Assembly: GCA_020881915.1 (NCBI GenBank)
Contig: JAJFPB010000007.1
Coordinates: forward strand, 186,001-250,000
Direction: 5' to 3'
DNA: 64,000 nucleotides
Origin: Paramyrothecium sp. XJ0827
Lineage: Eukaryota; Ascomycota; Sordariomycetes; Hypocreales; Stachybotryaceae
Shown: one piece after another, positions 33,920 through 44,113 of the stretch
How positions within the stretch are numbered: the first letter of the stretch is position 1
How the letters are laid out: each line of letters opens with the position of its first letter
Program-made: the position numbers and the translations under genes
Notes under the pieces: generated by a model
What the model was told of the DNA's origin: nothing
Database searches by the model: none
The model's input: only the letters and a program-made list of their open reading frames with translations

Positions 33920-35614
33920 ATGGCTATGCCAAATACTGTCTGGCCATTTGTGGCTATCGGTGCTGGCGTTTGCCTGCATCTCGGCTACTTCAACCGTGGA
34001 GAGCATCACATGTACGGTGTCAGATACCTACAACTTTCTATACTCGCTTTTCTGGGCCTTTCAGCTGCTCTGACGAGATTCTGCGAGATTTCTTTGCCCT
34101 CATCTTTGCTCACCACCTCTACGCTATTCGGTTGTGTACTCATTGGCACATTCAGCAGCGTTTTGGCCTACCGAGTCATCTTTCATCCGTTGAGGAAATT
34201 CCCCGGTCCATTTACTGCTAGGATTAGCAGTCTATGGTTCAGCCAGCAAGTTTATCGAAGCGCCGACGCTCATAAAAAATCCCTCGAGCTTTACAACAAG
34301 TATGGCAAATTCGTCCGTGTCGGCTCCAATGATCTGATGATTGTCCATCCCTTGGCCGTGCCGGTGGTGCATGGTGCTCAAAGCAAATGTCGCAAAGCTT
34401 CCTGGTATGACGAGGACTGGCCTCGAGCGTCTATTCATACCACTCGAGATCATCAGTTCCATCACAGTCGGCGACGCGTATGGAGTCAAGCGTTCAGCGA
34501 TAGAGCATTGCGTGGCTATGAGAACCGCATCGTGTCGTACAACAAAGCTCTTGTGGACCGCTTCCTTGAGTATGGAGGCGAGCCGGTAAATGCGGCAAAA
34601 TGGTTCAATTATTACAGCTTCGATGTCATGGGTGATCTTGCATTCGGAAAAGATTTTGATATGCTGAAAAGCGGTCAACAGCACTGGGCTGTAGGCCTCC
34701 TGGAGGAAGCAATGAGTATCCAAGGCCTCAAGCTACCTACTTGGATTTTCCGGATGCTCGTTGCTGTTCCAGGTCTTACTGAAAATTACTGGCGCTTCAT
34801 TCATTACTGTGACGAGCAATTGGATTTGAAGATGAGAGGCGAGAAGCAGTCCGAGACCCCGGATTTGATGGCCACCCTGCTTGCCGATGTCGGGCCTCAA
34901 GCCTCTGAGCAAGATATGCTCACGCTTCGGAGCGACTCTCGGACCATCATTGTGGCTGGTAGTGACACCACCGCAGCCACTCTTTCGCACATCTTCTACC
35001 AATTAGCCAGTCACCCAGAACATATCGAACTTCTTCGGAGCGAACTTGCGCCGCTTGCCAATGATGACGGAACTTTTGAACATCAAAAAATTCAACATGC
35101 CGACCACTTGAATGCCATCATCAATGAATCTTTACGATTGAATCCCGTACCGCCGACAGCGATTGTGCGGAAGACACCACCGGAAGGCATCTCTGTGGAC
35201 GGGACCTTCATCCCCGGAAACATGCACGTCTGGACTCCACAATATGTCATTGGACGCTCGGAGATTGCGTACGAAAAGCCATATGATTTTATACCAGAAC
35301 GCTGGTATTCCAAGCCAGACATGATCAAGGAGAAAGGAGGATATGCACCATTTTCTACTGGTAAGTCCCCAACCTCGCTCTCAGTTCCAAATTATACTAA
35401 TCATGATGCAGGGCCATACGGCTGTATTGGGAAGCCCCTAGCACTCATGCAGCTTCGTCTTGTGGTTGCGGACTGCATCATGAAGTTTGACATCAGGTAT
35501 CCAAACGGACGAGATGGAGGCAAATTCATTGATAATGTGAAGGATCGCTTTACGTGGGGTCTCGCTGAGCTGAATCTGTGCTTCCATCCTCGCGGGGGGT
35601 TCGGTGCCAATTGA
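33920..35614 (+). CDS. Cytochrome P450 monooxygenase
   Basis: Two exons (intron 35361-35411) give 547 residues. I chose the ATG at 33920 because the N-terminal membrane segments begin right after it; upstream codons from 33815 lack protein character. There are two or three hydrophobic N-terminal segments, then the proline-rich hinge FHPLRKFPGPF. The I-helix oxygen-binding motif is AGSDTTAAT, the K-helix ExxR is ESLR, and the heme motif FSTGPYGCIG spans the intron and carries the axial cysteine. This layout is that of ER-anchored fungal P450s of the benzoate-4-monooxygenase-like group. The promoter has two palindromes. It probably hydroxylates or further oxidises the polyketide skeleton. Confidence 0.95.
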   Translation: MAMPNTVWPFVAIGAGVCLHLGYFNRGEHHMYGVRYLQLSILAFLGLSAALTRFCEISLPSSLLTTSTLFGCVLIGTFSSVLAYRVIFHPLRKFPGPFTARISSLWFSQQVYRSADAHKKSLELYNKYGKFVRVGSNDLMIVHPLAVPVVHGAQSKCRKASWYDEDWPRASIHTTRDHQFHHSRRRVWSQAFSDRALRGYENRIVSYNKALVDRFLEYGGEPVNAAKWFNYYSFDVMGDLAFGKDFDMLKSGQQHWAVGLLEEAMSIQGLKLPTWIFRMLVAVPGLTENYWRFIHYCDEQLDLKMRGEKQSETPDLMATLLADVGPQASEQDMLTLRSDSRTIIVAGSDTTAATLSHIFYQLASHPEHIELLRSELAPLANDDGTFEHQKIQHADHLNAIINESLRLNPVPPTAIVRKTPPEGISVDGTFIPGNMHVWTPQYVIGRSEIAYEKPYDFIPERWYSKPDMIKEKGGYAPFSTGKSPTSLSVPNYTNHDAGPYGCIGKPLALMQLRLVVADCIMKFDIRYPNGRDGGKFIDNVKDRFTWGLAELNLCFHPRGGFGAN

Positions 35615-36171
35615 TCGGCTCAAGCTCGATAACAGAGCAGTATGGCTGTTGGTCTTGATAAACGATCAAACTTACAGTAAATCGATCCTTTGTAATTGAC
35701 TTATCAGATTACGGGGGAACAAAAATATTTCAAACACCTGTTACATTGTTCCATTGTGAAGTTCTCTGTCAATTCGCGAAACCGTAGGATTACTGCTTGA
35801 AGTCTTACAAGTATTTGTCAATCATCATATCTGCCCTTCTGTGACCTCACACGGACCTCTGATCCAGGGAGAATGGTCCAGGGTAGGTTCAGGATCGCCA
35901 CATCTTGAGCTCCACTAATCGAGGGGTGGCTGCAACCTAGACTTTACGCAATACACACATTCACTCATATCTTCTTGCTTTCCCATCACTCTACCACTTG
36001 CAGATGAGAATTCAGAGTGAACTGTTACTGCGCGGCCGAAGTTTAATTAGATAAAAACACATTGAGCTGCTCACAATTTACAAAGAAATGACCATTCTGG
36101 AGTGCTCGAATTGATCTGCGTACGGAATTACTCAACTTCTGATCTACACTCAACTCGCTAAGGATTCAAGA
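35615..36171. other. Intergenic region between convergent P450 and methyltransferase
   Basis: AT-rich 3' flanks; nothing recognisable. Confidence 0.6.
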
Positions 36172-37312
36172 TTAAGCCTCTTCTGGCTTTCGACCAACAA
36201 CAGTCCTGATCTCCATGTTAATGGAAACACCTCTCTTGGCCCGTTGAACCTCATCCTTAGCTTTTGTGAGGATCTTATCATACTTCTCCGCGTCATGCGG
36301 TGCCATCTTTGACTTCCACTCTTCCCAGACCATGAGGGCCGGATCACAGTAGAAGGCCAGATGAGACGGGTCACGATACTTATGTTCGTCAGCAACAACT
36401 TCCAGTCCGCCTTTTTGGTACCATGATCCAAGTTGAGCAACCCATCTAGCAATGGTCAGATCTTCACTCTCCACTCTGCGGACAATATAGGCTTACCGGG
36501 CATCCATTCGCGAGTCTTCGGATCTCAAAGTACTAGGGAACTCTCCAGCTTGCTCGAGCCACTCAACAGAATATTCAGGTCGTGCCTTCTCAAATCGGTG
36601 CGAGGGATGATCCATCTCACCCCATTGGAGATAGCCACCCGGCTCTTTTACAGTTAGCTTTCCACTTGAGGATACAGACGAGATAGACTTACTTAGAAGT
36701 TTGATCAGATTGGCAAGGATAGGTCCCGGATCTTCGTTGATGACACACATCAGGAGTCGCGTATGGACGACGCTAAGGCACGATTAGCTATAATCTCATT
36801 TGGCTTTGACATGGCTGTCACTGACTCAAATTTACCGGCCCATTCGTCCGAAATTGGTTTCAGCAGGTCCATTACATCCAGCTTGGCATTGTTGGGGAGC
36901 CACTCTGCTGGGGGAGCCTGTGCAAGATCAACGTCGAATCCATGAAATGAGACATCAGGATGACGATGAGCCAGGTCGATCATCCACACGCTAAACGAAT
37001 TTAGTCAGCTTGGGTGTCGGGGACCGCTTGACTTCCTTACCCAGTTCCCGTAGCTACGTCCGCAACCACAGCACCCGGCTTGAGTGGGATTGAAGGATGA
37101 ATATGGAAACCTAATTCCTCGACCCACAAATACTGCAAAATTGTCAGTAAGTTCAAAGGTGCTCACAAACGGGATTGCGAACATGTTGTAGGTTGAGTCT
37201 ATGCGATGGGTGTCATTAGCTGGTCATAGTGACAGGAATTATTTTGTTACCTAGCAGAAGACAGGTAATCCCTGCCCAAGACATATTCGTGTTCTTTGGT
37301 TCCGGTGCTCAT
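36172..37312 (-). CDS. SAM-dependent methyltransferase (AurB/LaeA-like group)
   Basis: A multi-exon gene starting at the ATG at 37312 (MSTGTKEHEYVLGR). It includes a probable 16-nt exon (37183-37198) with a non-consensus donor, which is the least certain part of the model. After splicing the N-terminus reads YVLGRDYLSSARLNLQH followed by YLWVEELGFHIHPSI, a pattern common in fungal tailoring methyltransferases. Motif I is VVADVATGTG, followed by the acidic residue region FHGFDVDLAQAP. A later VVHTRLL and EPGGYLQWGEMD fit the post-motif regions of this family. In aurovertin/citreoviridin-type clusters a methyltransferase of this kind O-methylates the terminal pyrone. It is divergent from the FAD epoxidase, and the shared promoter carries two palindromes. 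Confidence 0.85.
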
Positions 37313-37516
37313 TTTGAAGCAGCACTTGTGACTATGGTTTGGCAATGTTTCGCAACGAGATCTCGTAAAGTCGCACAATGAGTATGTGGGGTAGATGTTA
37401 ACGTCGAATGCAATATTCAATCCTTTACCGTCTCTTAATACAAAGATAGTGCTTGTTGAGTATCTCGGTCTCATCCCTTTCGGTGTGATTGGAACGCAAT
37501 GCGGCCTGGCGGTGGC

Positions 37517-37525
37517 TCGGGCCGA
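37517..37525. promoter_or_regulatory. Cluster palindrome TCGGGCCGA
   Basis: A perfect 9-base palindrome, 205 bp from the methyltransferase ATG and 212 bp from the FAD epoxidase ATG. Confidence 0.6.
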
Positions 37526-37564
37526 AGCGCATGACGATCACCACACGGCCATCAACAAAAACTA

Positions 37565-37573
37565 CCGGCCCGA
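37565..37573. promoter_or_regulatory. Near-match palindrome CCGGCCCGA
   Basis: One base off the consensus, 48 bp from the perfect copy, in the same divergent promoter. Confidence 0.45.
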
Positions 37574-37736
37574 GCGTCCGAAATCATATTGAGATTGATC
37601 AGTATCATAGGGACACCCGTATTCGAGATTGAGCTATCTTGTATTATAGTAATTCATAGAACAACTGATTTTGGTACGATTTCCCGACCTCTGACCCAAT
37701 CGTCGCAAAGATTTACACAAACTCCAACCACAGAGA

Positions 37737-39403
37737 ATGGGTTTCCCAGACCCACCTTTCCGTATCATCGTTGTCGGCGGTGGTGTTGCAGGATTAACAG
37801 CATCACACTGTCTGGAGAAGGCTAACATAGATCATATTGTTCTGGAGAGACGCGGGGAAGTAGCACCTCCTGAAGGCGCCAGCATCGCAATTTACCCCAA
37901 TGGTGCGCGGATTCTAAAACAGATTGACTGCTTCGAGGCAGCTGAGGCCGCATGCGTGCCATGTGATCGATTCATATGCCGGCGACCTGACGGCAAGCAA
38001 ATCTGGAACACCGGCTTTTTTAGCTTCGTGAAAGAGAAGTATGTGTCTCCAATGCTGCCGGCCTCTGCTTGCCGCCCAGCACGGCAGTGACTAACATTTG
38101 TGAATTTACACCGCAGTCATGGAAGAGACATCCTGGTGCTGGAGAGAAGACGATTTCTCCAAATTCTGTACGATGGTCTCCCCAACAAGGCCCGCGTTAG
38201 GACAAACGCCTCAGTGGTAGGGGTGAAGCAGCTTGTGAGTGGTGTTGAAGTATCGTTGAGTGACGGTACCGTGGAAGTTGGGGATATGGTGCTTGGCTGT
38301 GACGGGGTGCATAGCAAGATTCGAGGCCTCATGTGGGATCATGCAAATAAGACGGCGATGGGAACAATCACTGCCAAAGAAAAGACAAGTAAGTAAGCCA
38401 CCCGAAACCCTTGCCCTACGGATGCATTTGGGTTACCCGTTGCCTTGATGAATCACAGCAAGCTCACTAGTACAAAAGCTATGAAAACACTGTGGAAGTG
38501 TCTCGTTGGAACCGGACCACCGGTGCCTGAACTCGGCGAACGCGACATGACGGCGATCCACAACAACCGTTACTCATTCCTGACTCTAACACAACCAGAC
38601 CGCGTCTTCTGGTTTGCTTTCTTCCGCCTCGAAAAGCCGTCTTCGTGGCCAAACCGGGACCGATACACGGATGAAGACGCGGAGATTCTCGCAGCTAGCG
38701 TTGCCGATCATCCAGTATCTGAAAGCCTGGTCTTTGGAGAGCTCTGGAAGAAACGGGACAGAGGTGCACTCATACCAATCGAGGAGGGAGTGTTGGACCA
38801 CTGGTTCCACGGACGAATTGCTTTAGCCGGGGACTCGGTACATAAGGTGAGAATTATGAGATCCAATAACGATGCCGCGCTAATGATGTGCAGGTCACAC
38901 CGAACATCGCCCTTGGGGGTAACTCAGCCATTGAGTCAGTTGTTGTACTATGTAATCACTTGCAACGGATGATTCTTGCCCAACATGGCGCCAAGCCCAG
39001 CCTCGCGACCCTGGAGAAGACTCTGAAGGCGTACCAAACAGAGAGACACGCACGTGTGAAAGGAGTGATGGAAATTTCAGGCCTTATCACCAAAGTCCAG
39101 GCCTGGGAGACTCCATTCCACAAATTCCTTGCGACCTGGGCTTTGCCGCTGCAGCCAGATCGCACGGTGGCAAACCAACTTGGTGAGATTATTCGAGGGG
39201 GTCCAAAGCTTGAGTATGTGGGCCTCGAAGGATTTGCTCGCGGTCGTCTTCCATGGAAGGACGAAGAAACAAAGTTAAAGGGAAGTAGAGGCATTGAGAA
39301 TGTGGTGAGCGGATTGACAACGCTCTTCCGCGCTTCGAGTGCTGCTGTCGCAATTGTTTTCTTTGTTTACATCGCTCAGCTCTTCCCAATCTTCGATCTG
39401 TAA
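37737..39403 (+). CDS. PaxM-like FAD-dependent epoxidase/monooxygenase with C-terminal membrane anchor
   Basis: Four exons (introns 38039-38116, 38393-38470, 38847-38893) give 487 residues. FAD motif IIVVGGGVAGLTASHCLE near residue 9; an EGASIAIYPNGARIL block; motif LGCDGVHSKIR mid-protein. GDSVHK is joined across the last intron to VTPNIALGGN, which is the GD-x5-P-x-x-x-G-x-N arrangement of PaxM/Pyr5/AurC-type epoxidases. A hydrophobic segment (AVAIVFFVYIAQLF) ends the protein and probably anchors it in the ER. These enzymes epoxidise isolated alkenes of prenylated or polyene substrates. Paired with the AscI/AurD-type membrane proteins, it likely makes the epoxides they open. The divergent promoter is shared with the methyltransferase. 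Confidence 0.9.
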
Positions 39404-40192
39404 CAGAACAAGCTTTCATGTCTTTCGGCGATAACTTGGGACTTTATTCGAGTTGAGTGGTTGACTTAGGGATAGGATAAGAGACAAGAAACTCCTCAAG
39501 CCAAAGACTTTCATAATTATTCCTCCCAAAGATCGCCCCTGCTGGCCGCAAATCAAGGTGAGCAAGGGAATGGGACCAAAGACAACATCGGGGGGGAGAA
39601 CTGTGCCCCAAGTTAGGCTCCTCGACCAACCGCAAAAGAAGGACCAAGTTGTACAAGCCCCTATCCGGCATTGGACCGCACAAGTCGTCGTGAAATGCGA
39701 CCTGCTGAACCCTCCGGCCCGACCGCTGCCAGAAGTTCCTCTCTAATGCTGTTGTCATGCCGCTTTATTTCCCTCTTAGATGGACGCATGGTTTAATACC
39801 CCTGAACAGCCCTCATCGTTGCCCTCCTAGCAAGACGACTGGGCGAGTCGTTAGTTCTATCGTCCAGGCAACCAACAGCAAGCAAGGTAGCATGTTACAG
39901 CGCATACTGTGCATGAAAAATAGCAACTAGTGTGCAGATAAAGAAACCGAACTCCTCACCGCGATCTTGGTTGTCTAGGATTGTTTTCCCCCATCACGTT
40001 GGGCGCCAACATGCTGGTTCGCTGCGACTTTGGGCTGCTTGGCGGCTAATGGACGAATACCTGTTTCCCACAAGAGGCTCCGAAGCAGAAATTCAGTCAA
40101 CGTATCGAAAGCCCTCGCTGTTAAACTCTGTCACCAATGATAGGAATGCCTAAGACAAAACCTAGGGTTATCTCCCTGATCGAAAGGATCAA
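39404..40192. other. Gene-free stretch at the right edge of the cluster
   Basis: Overlapping frames around 39444-39758 (minus) and 39558-39746 (plus) have no recognisable motif. A TCCGGCCCGAC sequence near 39713-39723 only partly matches the palindrome. The cluster appears to end here. Confidence 0.45.
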
Positions 40193-41509
40193 CTACGTAG
40201 ACTCCACCACTGTAGCAAAGATATCCCCAGCCCGTCCCACGGCTAGCTTTTTGTTTCCCATCCCCTTGTTGCACTCAATCACATTAGCATGAATGAAACA
40301 CGGTAACAGAGCTTCCGTATCTTGATGATCTTGCAATGTGCCCCAGTCCCACCAATCTAGCTCTGCCCCGTCCCACCTTATCCGGAATCGATCTCCAACT
40401 GCCATGTCGCCAGCAAAATAACCACCCGCAGGATGATGAAGATTGCATTCGTCTGTGTAAGTTTGGCCCTGTTTCAAAGACACAAAGTCTTCATGTTCTG
40501 CAACATTGACCCGGACATCTGGATCATCGACGATCATAAAGCCTGTTGTTTCGTCCATAGGATAAGGTTCCCAGATGTCTTGACCATTTTTGTTTTCTAG
40601 TCGAAATAGCTCGTATTTATCGTCGAGGCAATATGTGTGAAATGTGATGGGGTCAAGATTTCGAGAGGTCTCTTCGTACTTGATGTGCAATGCCACCTTG
40701 AAAGGCTTATCCACTGAAAAAGTGGGCGCTGCTTCGAGAGTTGCGCTGAGTGTAGGCAGATCTGGGTCTGTAGGTTCTTTCTCTTCGTTTTCTGCAAGCT
40801 CATGACTGTCCTGAGCTCTTATGCAGTCCCTCCGAGCCTGCAATGCGGCTTGATCGCGTCGCCATCCCCATTCCTCCATGTTTGCCCTAGAGAACCCGAA
40901 TCTTTGTTCTATCCTCGTGCGGTCGGGCCACGGCTCATTCTCCTCCACCACACTAAATGTAAATCCCTCGGTCGCTGGTATACGCAAGTTCTGCAGGTTG
41001 TCTCGGTTCCGAAAATCGATGGTGTTTCCATGAGAAAGTGACCCCCAAGTCCAATGTTTGATGTCTCTACCCGACCACCGCAGACGGTACCTTTGGCCTG
41101 GGATGAGACAACGGTGGTATGATTCGAGTAACGTGTGTCGAAGGGTGATGTTGCTTCCAGGTCGAATTTCATGAAGTTGAAAATGACCCCGGCTTTCTGT
41201 TGTTACACGAATCTCGTCGCTGAAGTGCTCCAAGGGGTCCGGGGGTAGCGGCTTGTAAGGGCCCGTGTCTACTTTTTCGGAGCCCTGGGCGGTTTCGTGA
41301 TACAACTCCAGACTCCCGCCGTAGAATATCTCAGAAAAGTCGTTCCAACTGATGATGCAAGAAGCGTTTTGGGCATCTGGCAGGCGGTGGATCGTGAATT
41401 GGACACGCCAGGGCTGCGTGGTTGATACTTCCGGCTTGGAACCAAACAGTGCCATCTCAAAAACCAACTCAGGCGTGCTGGAATTGTGGGAGGGTTTCGT
41501 CTCCATCAT
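40193..41509 (-). CDS. Hypothetical protein with two related repeats
   Basis: Intronless, 438 residues, no signal peptide or membrane segment. I do not recognise the family by name. The two halves are alike. Residues ~135-165 read GQRYRLRWSGRDIKHWTWG and residues ~375-400 read GDRFRIRWDGAELDWWDWG, and each follows a beta-rich block ending in a P-G/H-P-A-G-type turn. This suggests two tandem beta-sandwich domains joined by an acidic linker (ENEEKEPTDPD). Tryptophan-rich motifs of this kind could bind a ligand, but no catalytic signature is visible. The start could be one codon later (MM). No sign of co-regulation with the cluster. Confidence 0.75.
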   Translation of the reverse strand: MMETKPSHNSSTPELVFEMALFGSKPEVSTTQPWRVQFTIHRLPDAQNASCIISWNDFSEIFYGGSLELYHETAQGSEKVDTGPYKPLPPDPLEHFSDEIRVTTESRGHFQLHEIRPGSNITLRHTLLESYHRCLIPGQRYRLRWSGRDIKHWTWGSLSHGNTIDFRNRDNLQNLRIPATEGFTFSVVEENEPWPDRTRIEQRFGFSRANMEEWGWRRDQAALQARRDCIRAQDSHELAENEEKEPTDPDLPTLSATLEAAPTFSVDKPFKVALHIKYEETSRNLDPITFHTYCLDDKYELFRLENKNGQDIWEPYPMDETTGFMIVDDPDVRVNVAEHEDFVSLKQGQTYTDECNLHHPAGGYFAGDMAVGDRFRIRWDGAELDWWDWGTLQDHQDTEALLPCFIHANVIECNKGMGNKKLAVGRAGDIFATVVEST

Positions 41510-42643
41510 TCAAGGAGTTTGAGAGAAGCTGCAGAAGGAAATGCGAGAAGAGGTTGGCTTTCTTGGCCTGGTCGTGGAACTTCGTTGGCTTGCTCACGGA
41601 ACACTGAAGGTGGTCAGCGGCTGTTGCCTGTTCACCAGCGTTCCAAATATAGGTAAGCAGGTGCGAGAGTGTCTAGAAACGGATTAAACACGCGCGGAGC
41701 GAGGGCGGGGGTTTTAAATTGAATGACAACGTCATAATTCGAAGCACCAGTTTGTTAGTCAGCGTTGCAGACAGATATATAGGTAGGAGATGGTCTGAAA
41801 AAGGACTAATCACGCGCAGCCGGTATCCAAATGGCAACGTCATGATTCGAAACAGCACATCTAAAAACACGCCGAGTATCACACAAGGCCATCCTTGCTG
41901 TTCTTAATATAGCCAGGGGAGTGACCAGTGATCACAATCGATGTGCGCCGGATGGAGATCTTTGACCATCATTTCCTAATGTTCGAAGAGCAATGCCTAG
42001 TTTATAAATAGAGGCCACTCAAGCGGCAAGCAAAAAAGTGAGTCGTCAAAACGAAATCACTGACAGCGCGTACGATAAGAAGTGTCACGGTATTCCTTTT
42101 GTGAGACAATGGACTTAGAAAAACCGGAAGAAAAAGCATTTTGAAGACGTACTGTCTCATTGAAATTTCCCGAGACTATTCGAATATTATTCTTGGGGTC
42201 AGATGGATTGATTCAAGTAGATAAAGTTTCACAGTCCCCCTGATTCTGCTCACCACCTACCGCTGTATCACAACAGCAGCCCTTGTAGCTGATTCCAATT
42301 CGATCTGCACCACTTTGCCGATTCTCAGCAACCGGGGCATGTCATGGTAGGTCACAATTTTTCATGGGTTCTGCTCAACACAGCCACTTGTCAGGTCTGG
42401 TGATGTTTCTCGACGCTTACGTTGGAAACGCTGTGCGCAAGCATTGGCAATGAAGGACCAAAAACCTCATCCAAGAAACCAGACGTCATGGTGAGAATTC
42501 AGAATATAAAGGAATATACAAAGGGCTCAAGCTTGCTGTATCCCCAAGTTGCATTACAGCTGCTCATATCAGATCAGATCAGGCAACTCGAATTCTTATA
42601 TGTTTAATCCTGTTTCCAAGATTGTCACTTAGAGACCTACAAA
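41510..42643. other. Gene-free region with a tandem duplication
   Basis: This is the shared upstream region of the divergent hypothetical gene and the metallopeptidase. Besides the imperfect duplication at 41648-41865 I see nothing recognisable. Confidence 0.55.
41648..41865. repeat. Imperfect tandem duplication, about 130-bp period
   Basis: Two copies begin TATAGGTA (41648 and 41778). In each a GGATTAA/GGACTAA plus CACGCGC block and then GACAACGTCATAATTCGAA or GGCAACGTCATGATTCGAA follow in the same order. The copies have diverged by substitutions and small indels. The block lies in the promoter of the gene at 41509. Confidence 0.55.
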
Positions 42644-43692
42644 ATGCGGTGCCCTACGTTTTGGTTGGCCGTTTCAGCATGCATCTATCTCCTTCCTTCT
42701 CGTGCGGTGTCTATACCTGCAAAACACAACATAGCCCAGTCACTTGAGCGCCGTGAATTCAGCTTCGACGACAGTTGCAATGAAGACAGGCGCGAGCAAC
42801 TCGTACTCGAGTTCGGAAACGCCAGGCTCATGGCAGAGGAAGCCAAAGGCATCAACCTCGACAGCATATATTACAAAAGTCTCATCTCAAAGTTTCATCA
42901 GGACATGGGAGAAGGATTCCTCACTTCTATCAGAGAAGGGTTTGGCCGTATTGGAGAGATGCTCCAACAGTTTGAAGGCAACTACAAGATCAAGGTCACT
43001 TGCAAGAACAACACTCCCCTTTGCAAGAAACCAAACTATTTCGCACATATCAACGACGAGAAGCGCACCATGAACTTCTGCGACAAGTTCTTCGACCCGC
43101 AGCAGGGAATTAAGCCAACAAACGAAGTCATCGATGATTGCGACACGATAGATTTGAGAGCCGCGCATCGGACTCGTGCTGCCATTATTGTCCATGAGTG
43201 TACCCATACCGAGTTTGCAATGCTTGACACAAGCCCGTAAGTACAATACTACCTATCTTTCGTTCTCCTCACAGGTCTTCCAATGATGCGCTCAGCTGAC
43301 GCAGTGAATTCAGTGCTCTGGATATTGCCTACGGCTTTAATGGCTGTTATCAGCTAGCTAATAATGCATTCAACCGAGCTTGTGCTCCTTACAAGAAGAA
43401 TAAACCAACGGACCCAAGCCAAGTCTTCTGCCCGAACCCGGAGAATCTCTTGGAAGAAAGCTGGTGTGTTGCTGAGTTGGCGATGAAGAATGCAGACACT
43501 TGGGCTTTCCTTGCTGCGGGCACTTACTTTAGTGCTGCTTGTGGTCGGAAGATACCACTGCCGCCACTCCCAGAGCTGCCGAGTCGACCGGATTCAAAGA
43601 ATTTTACTCGTGCGGATGAGTGTGTTGGATTCGATGATATTATGATTATCGATGGACCAAACTACGGTGACGAAGACGACGGACTTGTTTAA
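42644..43692 (+). CDS. Secreted zinc metallopeptidase, deuterolysin/lysine-specific (M35)-like
   Basis: Two exons (intron 43237-43313) give 323 residues. The N-terminus is a signal peptide (FWLAVSACIYLLPSRAVS). A dibasic site (LERRE) follows about 30 residues in and may mark propeptide removal. The zinc site is HECTH at residues 184-188, followed in the second exon by NADTWAFLAAGTYF, where an aspartate would be the third ligand as in aspzincins. Numerous cysteines suit a secreted enzyme. It would digest extracellular protein. The acidic tail (DEDDG) is unusual. It is divergent from the hypothetical gene at 41509 and apparently unrelated to the PKS cluster. Confidence 0.8.
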
Positions 43693-44113
43693 ACATAAGT
43701 ATATGTGTGTGAACATACTCGATTGCCACACCTGCCTGAGGGCGTTACTTGCAATGTGCAAGGCGAGAGGAAACCCAAAGCTCCTTGTAATTCTGATTGT
43801 AAATATAGGCGTATAGAGTTTTGAAACCCCGGGGGTTCAATGCTGGCCTTTCTTTCACTTCAATTCTAGCCTCGGGCAGGCGAGACTAGCCGTGATTCAT
43901 GACCGGGCTCTTCTGGCTCAACCAAATCTTAACCTTCCAACAAGCCAGCTGGGACGATCGGAAGTGACATTCTTGGCAGCTTCTGACCATCAATACGTGC
44001 GTCAACCAGGATTGAACTCGGGGCAAGTTTTAGTGGAAGAACATTTTTGTCGCGGTCAATCAAGAAGCCTCCTCAAATTCAACTATTTAATAGACATCAT
44101 CTTAACTCTGTTC
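43693..44113. other. Intergenic region between convergent genes
   Basis: Nothing recognisable. A tRNA-like string near 44000 did not fold as a tRNA by eye. Confidence 0.55.

Larger units (their letters stand above)
37313..37736. other. Divergent promoter of methyltransferase and FAD epoxidase
   Basis: A 424-bp bidirectional promoter. It holds two inverted palindrome copies at 37517-37525 and 37565-37573, roughly midway between the two start codons. No other feature seen. Confidence 0.65.

Noticed and set aside
10607..39403. Meroterpenoid cluster with terpene cyclases acting on a prenylated aromatic
   Set aside because: No UbiA or aromatic prenyltransferase, no prenyl diphosphate synthase and no non-reducing PKS is present in the window. 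The membrane proteins fit an epoxide-hydrolase role as well.
43970..44030. tRNA gene suggested by a TTCAATC-like string
   Set aside because: No acceptor stem or D-arm could be formed by eye.
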